From NCBI GenBank assembly GCA_902492555.1, contig CABUMH010000010.1:1-56955 (forward strand): a stretch of DNA of 56,955 nt. The letters are read 5' to 3'. Positions 42,071 through 49,866 of this stretch are shown in pieces. The notes beneath the pieces are model-generated. The model did no database searches and had not been told where the DNA came from. It was given only the letters and a program-made list of their open reading frames with translations. The translations under genes and the position numbers were made by a program. The DNA is from Eisenbergiella sp900555195 (GTDB taxonomy: Bacteria > Bacillota > Clostridia > Lachnospirales > Lachnospiraceae). Position 1 is the stretch's first letter. Each line of letters opens with the position of its first letter.

Positions 42071-43528
42071 TCACACCTCTTCGCTCGGTTCTCTTGGCTG
42101 GTTTTCCGTTAGTTCCAACCCTGCCAGTGGGTCAGCCATCAAGCGGCTGTTTGTGTACGTCTGTCCACGCGCCGCCTCAATAGCCTCGTCAGAAATTTTA
42201 CTGTACATGCCCGTTTCCTCGCCAAGTGCCTGCAGCTCTTGTTGCGCTGTTGCGGCATCGATGAGGTCATTCTGGTACACAGCCAGCACAGCGTTTGTTT
42301 TGCGTTCTGCAATCTCTGCGATCTCCTTCGCATCCGGCGTCCACATCGGCGGGAAATCAATGTCCAGATCATCCGGGATCACTCCCCAGGCGGACAGAGC
42401 CATCACCGGAAGCAGACGTTCAATCACCTGCCGGAATTCGTTTTCCCGTAGGCCATCGATATAATCATAGTAATTCTGCATGTCGCTCTCACCGGTAGCG
42501 TTCAGACCGGCGGGAGAGCGGCCAAACAGCTTTGTAACCGGTGTTCTCGCAGCCCCGGCGACATCCATCATCATCCGGTCATACACTTCGGGCAGGCCGG
42601 TAAACGTGTATTGCGTGTTATGAATCGCATCTCCCTTGTTAATAACCCGCGTGCCAAAATTGCTCTCCATCATCGACTGCGCCGCCATCACATTCCAGAA
42701 ACGTCGCTGCATTTCCGTGTTTGCGGTGCCGAGTAGCTGATCCAGCCCGTCTACCTCCATGTAATTGATGTTTGCCCGGAAGGTCAGCGCCGCAATATTG
42801 GCCGCCACATTATCATGCTTTACGATCTCATAATAAATCGCCTCAATTTCCGATTCGCCCCAGTACAGTTCTGTGATCTGCTCCAGCCACGGAAGTTCTC
42901 GGCCGATGAAGCGTACCACGCGGCTGTGATGCACACGCGCCACCATATAGCCGCTGGCCTCGTCCCTGATTGTATAATACGCTGGCAAGCCAAAATCCGG
43001 ATCTGCGGGGTCTGTTACGATCTCCCCGTCTGGGTATACACCGCTCCACCTGTCAAGGATCTGCAGCCCCAGAAAACTGTCCGGCATCACCGTGTCCAGG
43101 TCAAGCGGCTGGCTCAGATCATTCTGGCCCTTGATGAGCATCACGCCAACTGCTCCGCCATACAGCCGCCCCCAGTACATCCCCAAAAGAATCTTTCTCC
43201 GAACTTGTGTTCTGCGCTCTAACTTCGTCATGCGGTCAATCCATTCTGGAGCAATTCCGCTTTTGATCTCATACCATTTACGGACAATATCGTTCGGGAT
43301 GGTAGCGACAATGTTCTGGACGATCCAGTTATCTCGGTACAGGCTGGTCAATAGCTCATAATTCTGCGTCATGCGGGTAAGTGGATAGCTTGTGGCCTGC
43401 ATGAGATCCATTGTCCCAAAGCCTAACCGCGCTGCAGGATTTGAGAAAGCGTCCATTGTATTAACAGGAACCTGCTGATTATTATTCAGTTTTTGCACGC
43501 GGGTTCTTTTCTTTCCCATGCGCATCAT
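42071..43528 (-). CDS. Phage portal protein (DUF1073 family)
   Basis: The 485-residue protein resembles DUF1073 portals: MDAFSNPAARLGFGTMDLMQ, then SLYRDNWIVQNIVATIPNDI and VRKWYEIKSG at the N-terminal core, YGGAVGVMLIKG, and the wing with MMMDVAGAARTPVTKLFGRS and PAGLNATGESDMQNYYDYI, a strongly conserved portal segment. It forms the ring for DNA entry. Databases sometimes label this family with the Acb1 anti-CBASS name because a related domain is fused in some phages; no such domain is visible here. Confidence 0.9.
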   Translation of the reverse strand: MMRMGKKRTRVQKLNNNQQVPVNTMDAFSNPAARLGFGTMDLMQATSYPLTRMTQNYELLTSLYRDNWIVQNIVATIPNDIVRKWYEIKSGIAPEWIDRMTKLERRTQVRRKILLGMYWGRLYGGAVGVMLIKGQNDLSQPLDLDTVMPDSFLGLQILDRWSGVYPDGEIVTDPADPDFGLPAYYTIRDEASGYMVARVHHSRVVRFIGRELPWLEQITELYWGESEIEAIYYEIVKHDNVAANIAALTFRANINYMEVDGLDQLLGTANTEMQRRFWNVMAAQSMMESNFGTRVINKGDAIHNTQYTFTGLPEVYDRMMMDVAGAARTPVTKLFGRSPAGLNATGESDMQNYYDYIDGLRENEFRQVIERLLPVMALSAWGVIPDDLDIDFPPMWTPDAKEIAEIAERKTNAVLAVYQNDLIDAATAQQELQALGEETGMYSKISDEAIEAARGQTYTNSRLMADPLAGLELTENQPREPSEEV

Positions 43529-43535
43529 TTCCTTT

Positions 43536-44834
43536 CTATGTGCCTACCCGCCAAGCGGGAAGGGCGTTTATGCGGTACCGGAGAGCATCCGGCCCGTGAT
43601 CTTTCTGTTTTACAGGTTTTTCTTCTCCACGTTCCTGCGCCTTATCATCCCAGACGTATGATTGCATCTCTGATCGCAGCCCCGTGCACCGACAATTAAT
43701 CTTTAGCTTTCCGAACGCGAGCATCGTTGCTACTTTACGAATACCGTCAAGAACCTCATTATCCGCAGGCTTTACGACCCATCCACGGGAACGCAATTCC
43801 TGAATGAATGATGCTGCGGAAGGGTCTACAATGATAACACACTGATCTTCTGGTCTGCCGCCCATAAACTGCGCCATATCGTCCGCATACTCCTTATCTG
43901 TTTTCTGCGGATGGCCTGAACGCTGCGCCTCTTCCGATCGGCTGTCCCAGCGGTATTCCCTTTCGATCCAGATTGTTTCTCCGTCGTCCCACGTTTCCAA
44001 GAATACACAGGGGTTCGCGGTACCGTAGTCCACTGAGATCATTTTCTGTGCAGTGTTTGGGATATGAGGGGCAAGCGCGCTATATGTGCACTCATCTGAA
44101 AACATGGTATAGATCAGTCCCTCAGCTACCGCCCACAGACCTTTTATGTACCGCAAATAGAATACCCCAGCATACATGCCGCGGTAACGCGCCTTGATCT
44201 TTTCTGACAGGCTCAGGTTGTCGTCCATCGTGAAATGCAAATAAAGGCATTTTTTCTCTTTACACTTATCAATCCAGTTGACTTTAAACCAATGCAAAGG
44301 CCCACCTGGATTGCAGTTGAACCAAAATTTACTCCCTTCTACGGAGCAGCGGCCTGTTGCCTGGTTGACAAAGCTTTCTGGCATCAGCGCTACTTCGTCG
44401 AAAAAAGCACCGGCTGCCGTGATACCTTGCACCAGGTCTTGTGAGCCCTCATCTTTCCCGCCAAAGATATAAAAATAATTGGTTACTCCTTTTCGGGATA
44501 CTTCCAGCATGTTCGGCGTTTCGCCAGATATGTGATGGATGCAGTGATATCCCCGGCTCCGCAGCATAGTCTTCAGGTTCGTGAGCACGTTTCGTTGGAA
44601 GGAACTGATCGTTTTTCCGGCCATGATGAAATTCTCGCCATTGAAGGTCTCCATTGCCCAAAATACAAAGGATAACGACATGGAGACCGTTTTTCCGGAA
44701 CGAATAGCCCCGTCCGCAATGATACCCTCGTAATCTTTAACCGGACTATGTTCTGTCCACCAGTTGAACACCATTCTCTGTTTTTGGGAAAATGGTTTGA
44801 ACTTAAATATTGCTTTCCTCTTTGCCTTCGTCAT
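43536..44834 (-). CDS. terL: Terminase large subunit
   Basis: The protein has an ATPase domain with a Walker A-like GAIRSGKTVSMSLSF, a Walker B (AGAFFDEVALMP), then a nuclease domain with acidic residues in ISVDYGTANPCVFLETWDDG and IIVDPSAASFIQELRSRGW. It packages DNA into proheads. I prefer the ATG at 44834 (432 residues), but a TTG at 44864 is open and sits close to a GGGAGG. The gene overlaps the small-subunit gene by at least 32 bp. Confidence 0.93.
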   Translation of the reverse strand: MTKAKRKAIFKFKPFSQKQRMVFNWWTEHSPVKDYEGIIADGAIRSGKTVSMSLSFVFWAMETFNGENFIMAGKTISSFQRNVLTNLKTMLRSRGYHCIHHISGETPNMLEVSRKGVTNYFYIFGGKDEGSQDLVQGITAAGAFFDEVALMPESFVNQATGRCSVEGSKFWFNCNPGGPLHWFKVNWIDKCKEKKCLYLHFTMDDNLSLSEKIKARYRGMYAGVFYLRYIKGLWAVAEGLIYTMFSDECTYSALAPHIPNTAQKMISVDYGTANPCVFLETWDDGETIWIEREYRWDSRSEEAQRSGHPQKTDKEYADDMAQFMGGRPEDQCVIIVDPSAASFIQELRSRGWVVKPADNEVLDGIRKVATMLAFGKLKINCRCTGLRSEMQSYVWDDKAQERGEEKPVKQKDHGPDALRYRINALPAWRVGT

Positions 44835-45309
44835 TTTCTTCTTCGGGCTCCTCTGGACTGTCAAATTCCTCCCAGTCTTCAGCCGCAGTTGCTTTCAGGG
44901 CATCTATAAATCCGTCGTCTTGTTCTTCTTCTGTATCCTTCTGGCCGCTCTTCGCCTTTACCGCAGCCGTCCGCGCTTTCTGCTCTTCTTGGTCTGCCTC
45001 TGTCCGATCAGATTGACCAGAGTATTTTGCAATCGCCTCATAAGCCTTGACATTACCGGCAAGCGCCTCTTTAATCATCGCCATATTAACAGCTGCCTCA
45101 AGGGTACTATCAAGCCCAAGGGCCTGCAGTATAGGCGTCCATTCTGGGCTGTCAATCTCGGCAGTAAGCAACAGGTTAAGCGTCTTTCTAAAATTGGCTT
45201 TCCGACGCCTGGCCTCTCCCGATGCCTTCCCGCCTTTTCTCCCACTCTCCCGCGCTTCCTCCGCGCTTCGGAACTGATATGGTATTATGTTTTCGTGTCC
45301 ATGCGCCAT
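44803..45309 (-). CDS. Terminase small subunit-like protein
   Basis: The 168-residue protein has a KGG-like start (EEARESGRKGGKASGEARRR), a helical middle (NFRKTLNLLLTAEIDSPEWT; LEAAVNMAMIKEALAGNVKA) and a strongly acidic C-terminal tail. The centre resembles terminase small-subunit helices and its position is fixed by the overlap with terL. It would recognise the packaging site. It is the first gene after the late control region. Confidence 0.78.
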   Translation of the reverse strand: MAHGHENIIPYQFRSAEEARESGRKGGKASGEARRRKANFRKTLNLLLTAEIDSPEWTPILQALGLDSTLEAAVNMAMIKEALAGNVKAYEAIAKYSGQSDRTEADQEEQKARTAAVKAKSGQKDTEEEQDDGFIDALKATAAEDWEEFDSPEEPEEENDEGKEESNI

Positions 45310-45344
45310 TTCACCACCTTCCCATCTGGCTCGTTATGCAACAT

Positions 45345-45368
45345 AAAAAAGGCGGCAACAACGCCACC
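45345..45368 (-). terminator. Intrinsic terminator T2 before the terminase genes
   Basis: On the minus strand GGTGGC (45368-45363) pairs with GCCGCC (45356-45351) around GTTGTT, followed by six T (45350-45345). It lies only about 36 nt before the terS start codon, so late transcripts must pass it. Confidence 0.8.
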
Positions 45369-45414
45369 TCTAAATCGTCGGTTTGGGGACTATCCCAATC
45401 CTGCTATAAATCCC

Positions 45415-45450
45415 GCAAAAAGAGCGCCCGGCTGGCAAGTACCGGACGCC
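45415..45450 (-). terminator. Intrinsic terminator T1 in the late leader
   Basis: GCGTCCGG (45449-45442) pairs with CCGGGCGC (45431-45424) with one G-T pair, loop of 10 nt, followed by TCTTTTTGC. It is the first of two terminators in the same orientation between the late regulator gene and the terminase genes. Confidence 0.7.
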
Positions 45451-45518
45451 CTTAAGAGGGGAGTGGAATTGTTATGATTTCAGAAAAGGAGTTGCCCTTC
45501 CTTCTGTGTCCAGTTTAC

Positions 45519-45561
45519 ACTATAACATTTTTAAAACGGACAATCCGGACAAAACGGACAA
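45519..45561 (-). promoter_or_regulatory. Candidate late promoter with three 9-bp-spaced repeats
   Basis: TATAGT on the minus strand (45524-45519) has no good -35 box; instead CGGACAA (plus-strand form) stands at 45537, 45546 and 45555, an exact 9-bp period. The nearest copy overlaps the -35 position. The repeats begin directly after the stop of the sigma-like regulator gene, so an activator site is likely. The binding protein is inferred to be that regulator. Confidence 0.6.
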
Positions 45562-45564
45562 ACT

Positions 45565-45987
45565 TTATTGGTCTTTCATAAATCTTTCAAATTGCTTTCT
45601 TACTCCCTCGCCTGTTGTCTTTCCTCCGAGCTGGCTTGCAACTTCCTCCCATGACATTTTATCAAATTGGCTCCACCGAATTATCCTTTGCATCCGCATC
45701 GGAACCGTCAGCATCCACTGCTCCACCTGTGTTTTTATCTCCGCTGCCTTGGCCTTGCGCTGCTCTAATAGTTCTTCTTCCTTTCTTTCTCTGACATCGT
45801 CCTGATAGGTAAATGCCGTTCCCTGGATTTTAAAGTGCTGCTCCTGGTATGGAAATTCTGGGTTACTCCCCTTTACGTTCGTCTGGATAATTGTCTTTCG
45901 CTTTTTCCGTAGGGCCCGGAGATCAGCCTCCGTCTCACGGATCAAAGCGCATGCGTCTATGTAGTCCTGTAAAATCTGCTTATCCAT
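45565..45987 (-). CDS. Sigma-70 region 4-like late gene regulator (ArpU/RinA-type)
   Basis: Start 45987 (MDKQILQDYIDACALIRETE) follows AAGGAGGGG; 140 residues. A helical, charged N-terminal part precedes a C-terminal helix-turn-helix (RIIRWSQFDKMSWEEVASQL, then TGEGVRKQFERFM) like sigma region 4. Regulators of the ArpU/RinA type sit at this position in Firmicute phages and switch on late genes. The repeats next to the gene may be its target. Confidence 0.82.
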   Translation of the reverse strand: MDKQILQDYIDACALIRETEADLRALRKKRKTIIQTNVKGSNPEFPYQEQHFKIQGTAFTYQDDVRERKEEELLEQRKAKAAEIKTQVEQWMLTVPMRMQRIIRWSQFDKMSWEEVASQLGGKTTGEGVRKQFERFMKDQ

Positions 45988-46010
45988 CGGTATCCCCTCC
46001 TTCCGCCATG

Positions 46011-46127
46011 TCAATCAAGCAACTGGCCATCGTATCTCATCTTTGCACATGCAATCACCGCCGCTATGTATCCTGCTGCCAGCACGGCGATAATGGCGCC
46101 GACAGCGATTAAGATTATCTTAGGCAT
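46011..46127 (-). CDS. Single-span membrane protein (38 residues)
   Basis: The frame begins after GGGAGG and encodes MPKIILIAVGAIIAVLAAGY then IAAVIACAKMRYDGQLLD, a single membrane helix with a short basic cytoplasmic end. It overlaps the end of the methylase gene by 13 bp. Small proteins of this kind (compare DUF3789) are frequent in Firmicute phages; role unknown. It is below usual gene-calling length. Confidence 0.7.
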   Translation of the reverse strand: MPKIILIAVGAIIAVLAAGYIAAVIACAKMRYDGQLLD

Positions 46128-46912
46128 TTAGTTCCTCCCTCCGGTTTAAAGTTCATCCACAATACTTCCTTTCGCGTAGATCCTGATTGCGTATATGTAT
46201 CTATGCTTTCTTTGTGCCACCCTTTTAACAGGTCGGCATAAAGATTGCTATCATACCCAGATAAAATTACCGGGCCTTTGTGGCTGACAAGCGCTCCGAT
46301 CAATTCTTCGTGCGCTTGATTATCCATCTCGTGCTTGTATTGTTTTCGGCATCTTGTCTCAAGTAAATACGGCGGATCCGCATAAATAAGCACATTGGGG
46401 TAATTAAATCTCTGTATTAAATCTATAGCTGGCCTATTATCAACCTGCACTCCTCGCAGCCGTTCAGCTGCCTGCAGGATCTGCTCGGGCAATCGGCACC
46501 ATCCTAATGCCGCGTATGCCCTTTCGCGTCCTTGCACGTCGTTTTTCCACCCAACTTTCTCACCGCATGTCCTAAAGCCGTGTCCCATATTTAACCTGGT
46601 ATAAAACTTTACTGCCTGATCCAGACTGTCCTTTGGCATCTCACTAAATGCCTTTTCATATTCCCCTCTTGCATATGGCGTATAATAAATAGCATGTGCA
46701 AGCTTTTCTGGATCGTCGCGGATCCATTCAAATAGATTTACCACATCACCATCAAGGTCGTTTATTGTTTCTATGTGACTGCGGGGCTTATTAAATAACA
46801 CTGCTCCGCTTCCAAAGAATGGTTCCAGGTAACTATGGTGTTCCGGGAAAAAATCTATTATCCATTTGGCAAGTCTCCATTTGCTGCCTGGGTATTTTAA
46901 AATTGCATTCAT
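46115..46912 (-). CDS. DNA adenine methylase (Dam-like, D12 class)
   Basis: Start 46912 (MNAILKYPGSKWRLAKWIID) follows GGGAGAAA and overlaps the preceding gene's TAA; the longer frame to 47005 is not supported. The 265-residue protein has motif I-like LEPFFGSGAVLF (S-adenosylmethionine site) and the catalytic DPPY motif in IYADPPYLLETR. D12-class enzymes methylate adenine N6. It may protect phage DNA or alter gene expression; no cognate restriction gene is adjacent. Confidence 0.93.
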   Translation of the reverse strand: MNAILKYPGSKWRLAKWIIDFFPEHHSYLEPFFGSGAVLFNKPRSHIETINDLDGDVVNLFEWIRDDPEKLAHAIYYTPYARGEYEKAFSEMPKDSLDQAVKFYTRLNMGHGFRTCGEKVGWKNDVQGRERAYAALGWCRLPEQILQAAERLRGVQVDNRPAIDLIQRFNYPNVLIYADPPYLLETRCRKQYKHEMDNQAHEELIGALVSHKGPVILSGYDSNLYADLLKGWHKESIDTYTQSGSTRKEVLWMNFKPEGGTKCLR

Positions 46913-46913
46913 T

Positions 46914-47204
46914 TTATTTCTCCCAAACCGGCATCTCCACGACCATCCCCAAATCCTCATATACTCTCCGCTTAATCTCGTCCAGGGTGATCTTGTCAGC
47001 CTCAAAATCCTTGTTTAGCTGCAGCATACCGTTTACAAATCGTTCCGCCCGTTCCTGCCTGAATCCGAATCCATCCCGCAAAACATATAGGCTCATCAGC
47101 ATATTAGCCGAAAAGGCGCTTGCTGCTGCTATGTCCGCGCGGATACGGTTTTCTTTCATCTGGCGCAGGATGTCGGTTTTATTATCATAGTGTTTCTTGC
47201 TCAT
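46914..47204 (-). CDS. Hypothetical phage protein (96 residues)
   Basis: The helical protein begins MSKKHYDNKTDILRQMKENR and continues AASAFSANMLMSLYVLRDGF with a conserved-looking RAERFVNGMLQLNKDFEAD. No domain is recognised. It overlaps the gene before it by 4 bp (ATGA) and the methylase start by 3 bp, so it belongs to the same operon. Confidence 0.78.
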   Translation of the reverse strand: MSKKHYDNKTDILRQMKENRIRADIAAASAFSANMLMSLYVLRDGFGFRQERAERFVNGMLQLNKDFEADKITLDEIKRRVYEDLGMVVEMPVWEK

Positions 47205-47458
47205 CTGGCACCGTCCTTTAATAGTTCACCTAAGCAATCGTTCCATCCGCAAATATAATCAAAATCTTCATGAGCATTCCTACTGTCTGATTCTAATTTA
47301 TCCGGCACAGGCTTTATCGGACACCATTCTGGCCGTGCATTGATATCATGGATCCTTTTTATCATAGCAACGCAAATCACTTTCCCGATGAGCGTTCCGC
47401 ACATTTCGCATCCGTCACATTTATCTGGGATATCCACCACAATGATTCCTTTGCTCAT
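47201..47458 (-). CDS. Cys-rich hypothetical phage protein
   Basis: The 85-residue protein begins MSKGIIVVDIPDKCDGCEMC. It has Cys at about residues 14, 17, 20 and further Cys in REWCPIKPVP and YICGWNDCLG-like segments, so a zinc- or Fe-S-type site is possible. The first Cys group (CDGCEMC) also resembles ferredoxin patterns but lacks the second set. Function unknown. It overlaps both neighbours by 4 bp. Confidence 0.75.
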   Translation of the reverse strand: MSKGIIVVDIPDKCDGCEMCGTLIGKVICVAMIKRIHDINARPEWCPIKPVPDKLESDSRNAHEDFDYICGWNDCLGELLKDGAR

Positions 47459-47991
47459 TCAATCCCGCCCCGATATCCCTCATTTATTGCCCGTTCAATC
47501 CTCTCAAGTTTGCAATCAGAGCAAAACATATTTTGGCACTTTTGATCTGATATCTCATCACAGGTTGATAATACCTCCCGGATCCTGCTCAATACCCTTT
47601 CAGGATTGTAGTCGCTCGGCCTGCATACCACTGTGTCTCTCATTACGGGAGCACTCCCAAGCCTGTCCCTTAAGCGATTAACCTTAAGGTCAACAGCCGC
47701 CTGTATCTCGTTATCGTAGTCATACATCATGATCACCTGTGCCACGGTAATAAGGACGTCTGCTGCTTCCTCAATGATGTTCTCCCTCATCCTCCGGATA
47801 TCGTTTACTGTCCCAGATGGGCATCCGCGTCTGTATTTGAGCAAAGCCTTTGTCAGCTCGCTCATCTCTTCGATCGCCATGTCAATCTGCGCCCTGTTAC
47901 CGTATTTACTGATAGCTTTTTGCAGCACTTCCGGATCCTTGATCTCTGGCAACACTGATTCCGGGGTTACTGGTATCTTTATGTATGCCAT
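47455..47991 (-). CDS. MazG-like nucleotide pyrophosphohydrolase domain protein
   Basis: The first about 110 residues of 178 carry the MazG metal signature: AIEEMSELTKALLKY, then ENIIEEAADVLITVAQVI (the ExxE ... ExxD pattern). Such domains hydrolyse NTPs or related alarmones. The C-terminal 60 residues have two CxxC-like pairs (KCQNMFCSDCKLERI), perhaps a zinc site. Phage MazG proteins may keep nucleotide pools in favour of replication; here this is inference. Confidence 0.82.
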   Translation of the reverse strand: MAYIKIPVTPESVLPEIKDPEVLQKAISKYGNRAQIDMAIEEMSELTKALLKYRRGCPSGTVNDIRRMRENIIEEAADVLITVAQVIMMYDYDNEIQAAVDLKVNRLRDRLGSAPVMRDTVVCRPSDYNPERVLSRIREVLSTCDEISDQKCQNMFCSDCKLERIERAINEGYRGGIE

Positions 47992-48006
47992 GCCAGCCTC
48001 CTTTAC

Positions 48007-48408
48007 TTACTCGATTGTTTCAACATTAACCGGCGTCGGCAGCCACATTTTAGGGTTAAAGTTAAGTGTGTATTTATATTTGTCCACTTCCCCCGCCGTG
48101 ATATCCTCAACAACGTACGTTACGTTATCGCTTAACCCTATAAAGTGCTTTTTGTATTCCCCGTGCTCGTCCTCTACGACGATCTCAAGCTGGTTGTCAG
48201 TCGTATCAGCTGTAATCGACATCTTCCCCGTCATTTGAAAAAGGACGTCCCCCTGCAGGCAATTAATAACCGTTATCTGACGTATATCATTAAAGTTATC
48301 CGCCTCCTGAGAGAGGTTATAGGACACTCTATCTGCCTCGTTGCATGCTACCATCGTCATAGCTGTAAACAGTGCCACAAATGCAAAACCTATAATTGTT
48401 TTTTTCAT
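48007..48408 (-). CDS. Phage-encoded beta-sandwich lipoprotein
   Basis: The 133-residue precursor has a signal peptide and lipobox (MVAC, Cys22), followed by a beta-rich domain (DIRQITVINCLQGDVLFQMT; LEIVVEDEHGEYKKHFIGLS). It resembles a family of small phage lipoproteins with a beta-sandwich fold. A membrane-anchored surface position would suit superinfection exclusion or envelope change; no direct evidence. AGGAGG precedes the start. Confidence 0.82.
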   Translation of the reverse strand: MKKTIIGFAFVALFTAMTMVACNEADRVSYNLSQEADNFNDIRQITVINCLQGDVLFQMTGKMSITADTTDNQLEIVVEDEHGEYKKHFIGLSDNVTYVVEDITAGEVDKYKYTLNFNPKMWLPTPVNVETIE

Positions 48409-48430
48409 TCTATTACCTCCTGTATGTGTG

Positions 48431-48721
48431 TTAATTCTGCCCCTCTATCGGCTCCAAAACGCTGAGACGCGGCGTGTAATAATGCCTAATATTCCCATCT
48501 TTACCTGCTGCCACGGCCACAAGGGCCCGGTCGTTTTTGGATATGGCCGTATCAAACTTGATATGGCTTTTCTTGGCCCCGGAAGGGATAAACTGCTTTG
48601 CATTAACCCCACTCGGGATAACTTTCAGCACAACCCCTATTTTCTCCCTCCCGATACCCATTGCCGGGCTTTTCCAGCGCACCTTATCGCCTTTCTCTAT
48701 CTCGTTCCTACTCTCAATCAT
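48431..48721 (-). CDS. Hypothetical phage protein (96 residues)
   Basis: The beta-rich protein begins MIESRNEIEKGDKVRWKSPA and contains GREKIGVVLKVIPSGVNAKQ, reminiscent of a small SH3-like barrel. Its start overlaps the DUF4317 stop (ATGA). No function is recognised; it may bind nucleic acid. Confidence 0.72.
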   Translation of the reverse strand: MIESRNEIEKGDKVRWKSPAMGIGREKIGVVLKVIPSGVNAKQFIPSGAKKSHIKFDTAISKNDRALVAVAAGKDGNIRHYYTPRLSVLEPIEGQN

Positions 48722-49854
48722 TACCCATTCCTCCCGATCGTTCTCACATTCATTCCGTCTACCTCGACACGATCATTCACAGTAATAACCAGGCATTCCT
48801 TCCCGTTAATATACATAGCTTCCACCAGATCCAGCCTGTCCGGTGCTACTTCGATTTTTACGTCCGGCGTCTCAATCCTAAACCGGCGGCTGCATGCTAT
48901 GTTCTGCAGTGTCAGGGTACCAGTTCCTACTGCTGCAGCATATCTCTGCTCAAATGCCTCCATCTTTTCTTCAGGTACCCCACATTCTTCAAACAACCGT
49001 CTCACATCTTCCTGGGACAGCATCACCGGAGCAGGAGAATCCTGCGCTTCCGCGGCCAGCTCTTCCAGGTGCTCATGGATTTCTGCTACCTCTGCATATC
49101 CTGCACCTTCTCCGAGCACATCAGCGATCAGCGTATGGAATGCGTCCTTCTGGCTTTCCGCAGACAGCTGTACCGGACAGCCGAACATACCCTGGATGAA
49201 ATCCGGCTGAAGCTCTTCCGCTTTCCTGGCATTATACAGCATCCCATGTAAATCTGCCTGGCGGTCATTAAAGGCCGGGAACAGGAAGCCGTGCAATGGC
49301 TCTTCTACTACCCAGTCCCGGATCCGGTTCTCTACCCGGTTTTCCTGCGGCTGATATGCCAGCCCTGCCTTAGACAGCTTAACCGGGCAGATACATCCCA
49401 GTATGTATTCATATACCTCCTCAGAGGCATCGAACATTTCCCTTCCGTCAGAGGACTTCCCGGGAGTATCGTAGGTGCCATGGATCAGGATGATATAATA
49501 ATTTCCCGGGCAGAAATAATTCTCGATCACTTTCTGGTAGAATTCATTCACCAGATAATCATTACTGAGCTGGCTATCCCGGAGCCTCAACAGAAAGTCC
49601 ATTTTGCCGCCCGCTGCTTCTTCTTCCCGAGGGAATTCCAGATTCAACAAATTCTTTCCCAGATGGCCAGAAAGTGCCTTTTTGAAAATATTGAAATACT
49701 TGAATACCTCTTCTTCCGGCAGAGAAAGAAAGGCTTCTTTCATCGTTGCCCGGATGTTCTTCTCACCGTCCACATAACAGCTGCAGATCCGGTCGATTGT
49801 GCAGTGCTCTGCACAAAACTGCTTTTTGATTTCAGCGACCTCTTTTTTATTCAT
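48721..49854 (-). CDS. DUF4317 domain protein
   Basis: The 377-residue protein begins MNKKEVAEIKKQFCAEHCTI and has the pattern of DUF4317: RICSCYVDGEKNIRATMKEA, FNIFKKALSGHLGKNLLNLE, and ANAKEECLVITVNDRVEVDG-like C-terminal beta strands. This family, as I know it, is common in Lachnospiraceae chromosomes. Function is unknown. Its location inside a phage early operon, with ATGA coupling to the next gene, is unusual and implies capture from a host. Confidence 0.85.
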   Translation of the reverse strand: MNKKEVAEIKKQFCAEHCTIDRICSCYVDGEKNIRATMKEAFLSLPEEEVFKYFNIFKKALSGHLGKNLLNLEFPREEEAAGGKMDFLLRLRDSQLSNDYLVNEFYQKVIENYFCPGNYYIILIHGTYDTPGKSSDGREMFDASEEVYEYILGCICPVKLSKAGLAYQPQENRVENRIRDWVVEEPLHGFLFPAFNDRQADLHGMLYNARKAEELQPDFIQGMFGCPVQLSAESQKDAFHTLIADVLGEGAGYAEVAEIHEHLEELAAEAQDSPAPVMLSQEDVRRLFEECGVPEEKMEAFEQRYAAAVGTGTLTLQNIACSRRFRIETPDVKIEVAPDRLDLVEAMYINGKECLVITVNDRVEVDGMNVRTIGRNG

Positions 49855-49866
49855 GATCTTTCCTCC

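Noticed and set aside
42071..43528. Anti-CBASS (Acb1) function of the portal gene
   Set aside because: Only the portal (DUF1073) region is visible; no 2H-phosphoesterase HxT motif pair was found.
45475..45570. Short plus-strand frame starting at the ATG near 45475
   Set aside because: It would run across the late promoter repeats and against all phage transcription; about 30 codons with no domain, probably chance.
46115..46912. GATC avoidance in the phage as a sign of restriction pressure
   Set aside because: GATC sites are easily seen throughout the phage region, so no avoidance is apparent by eye.
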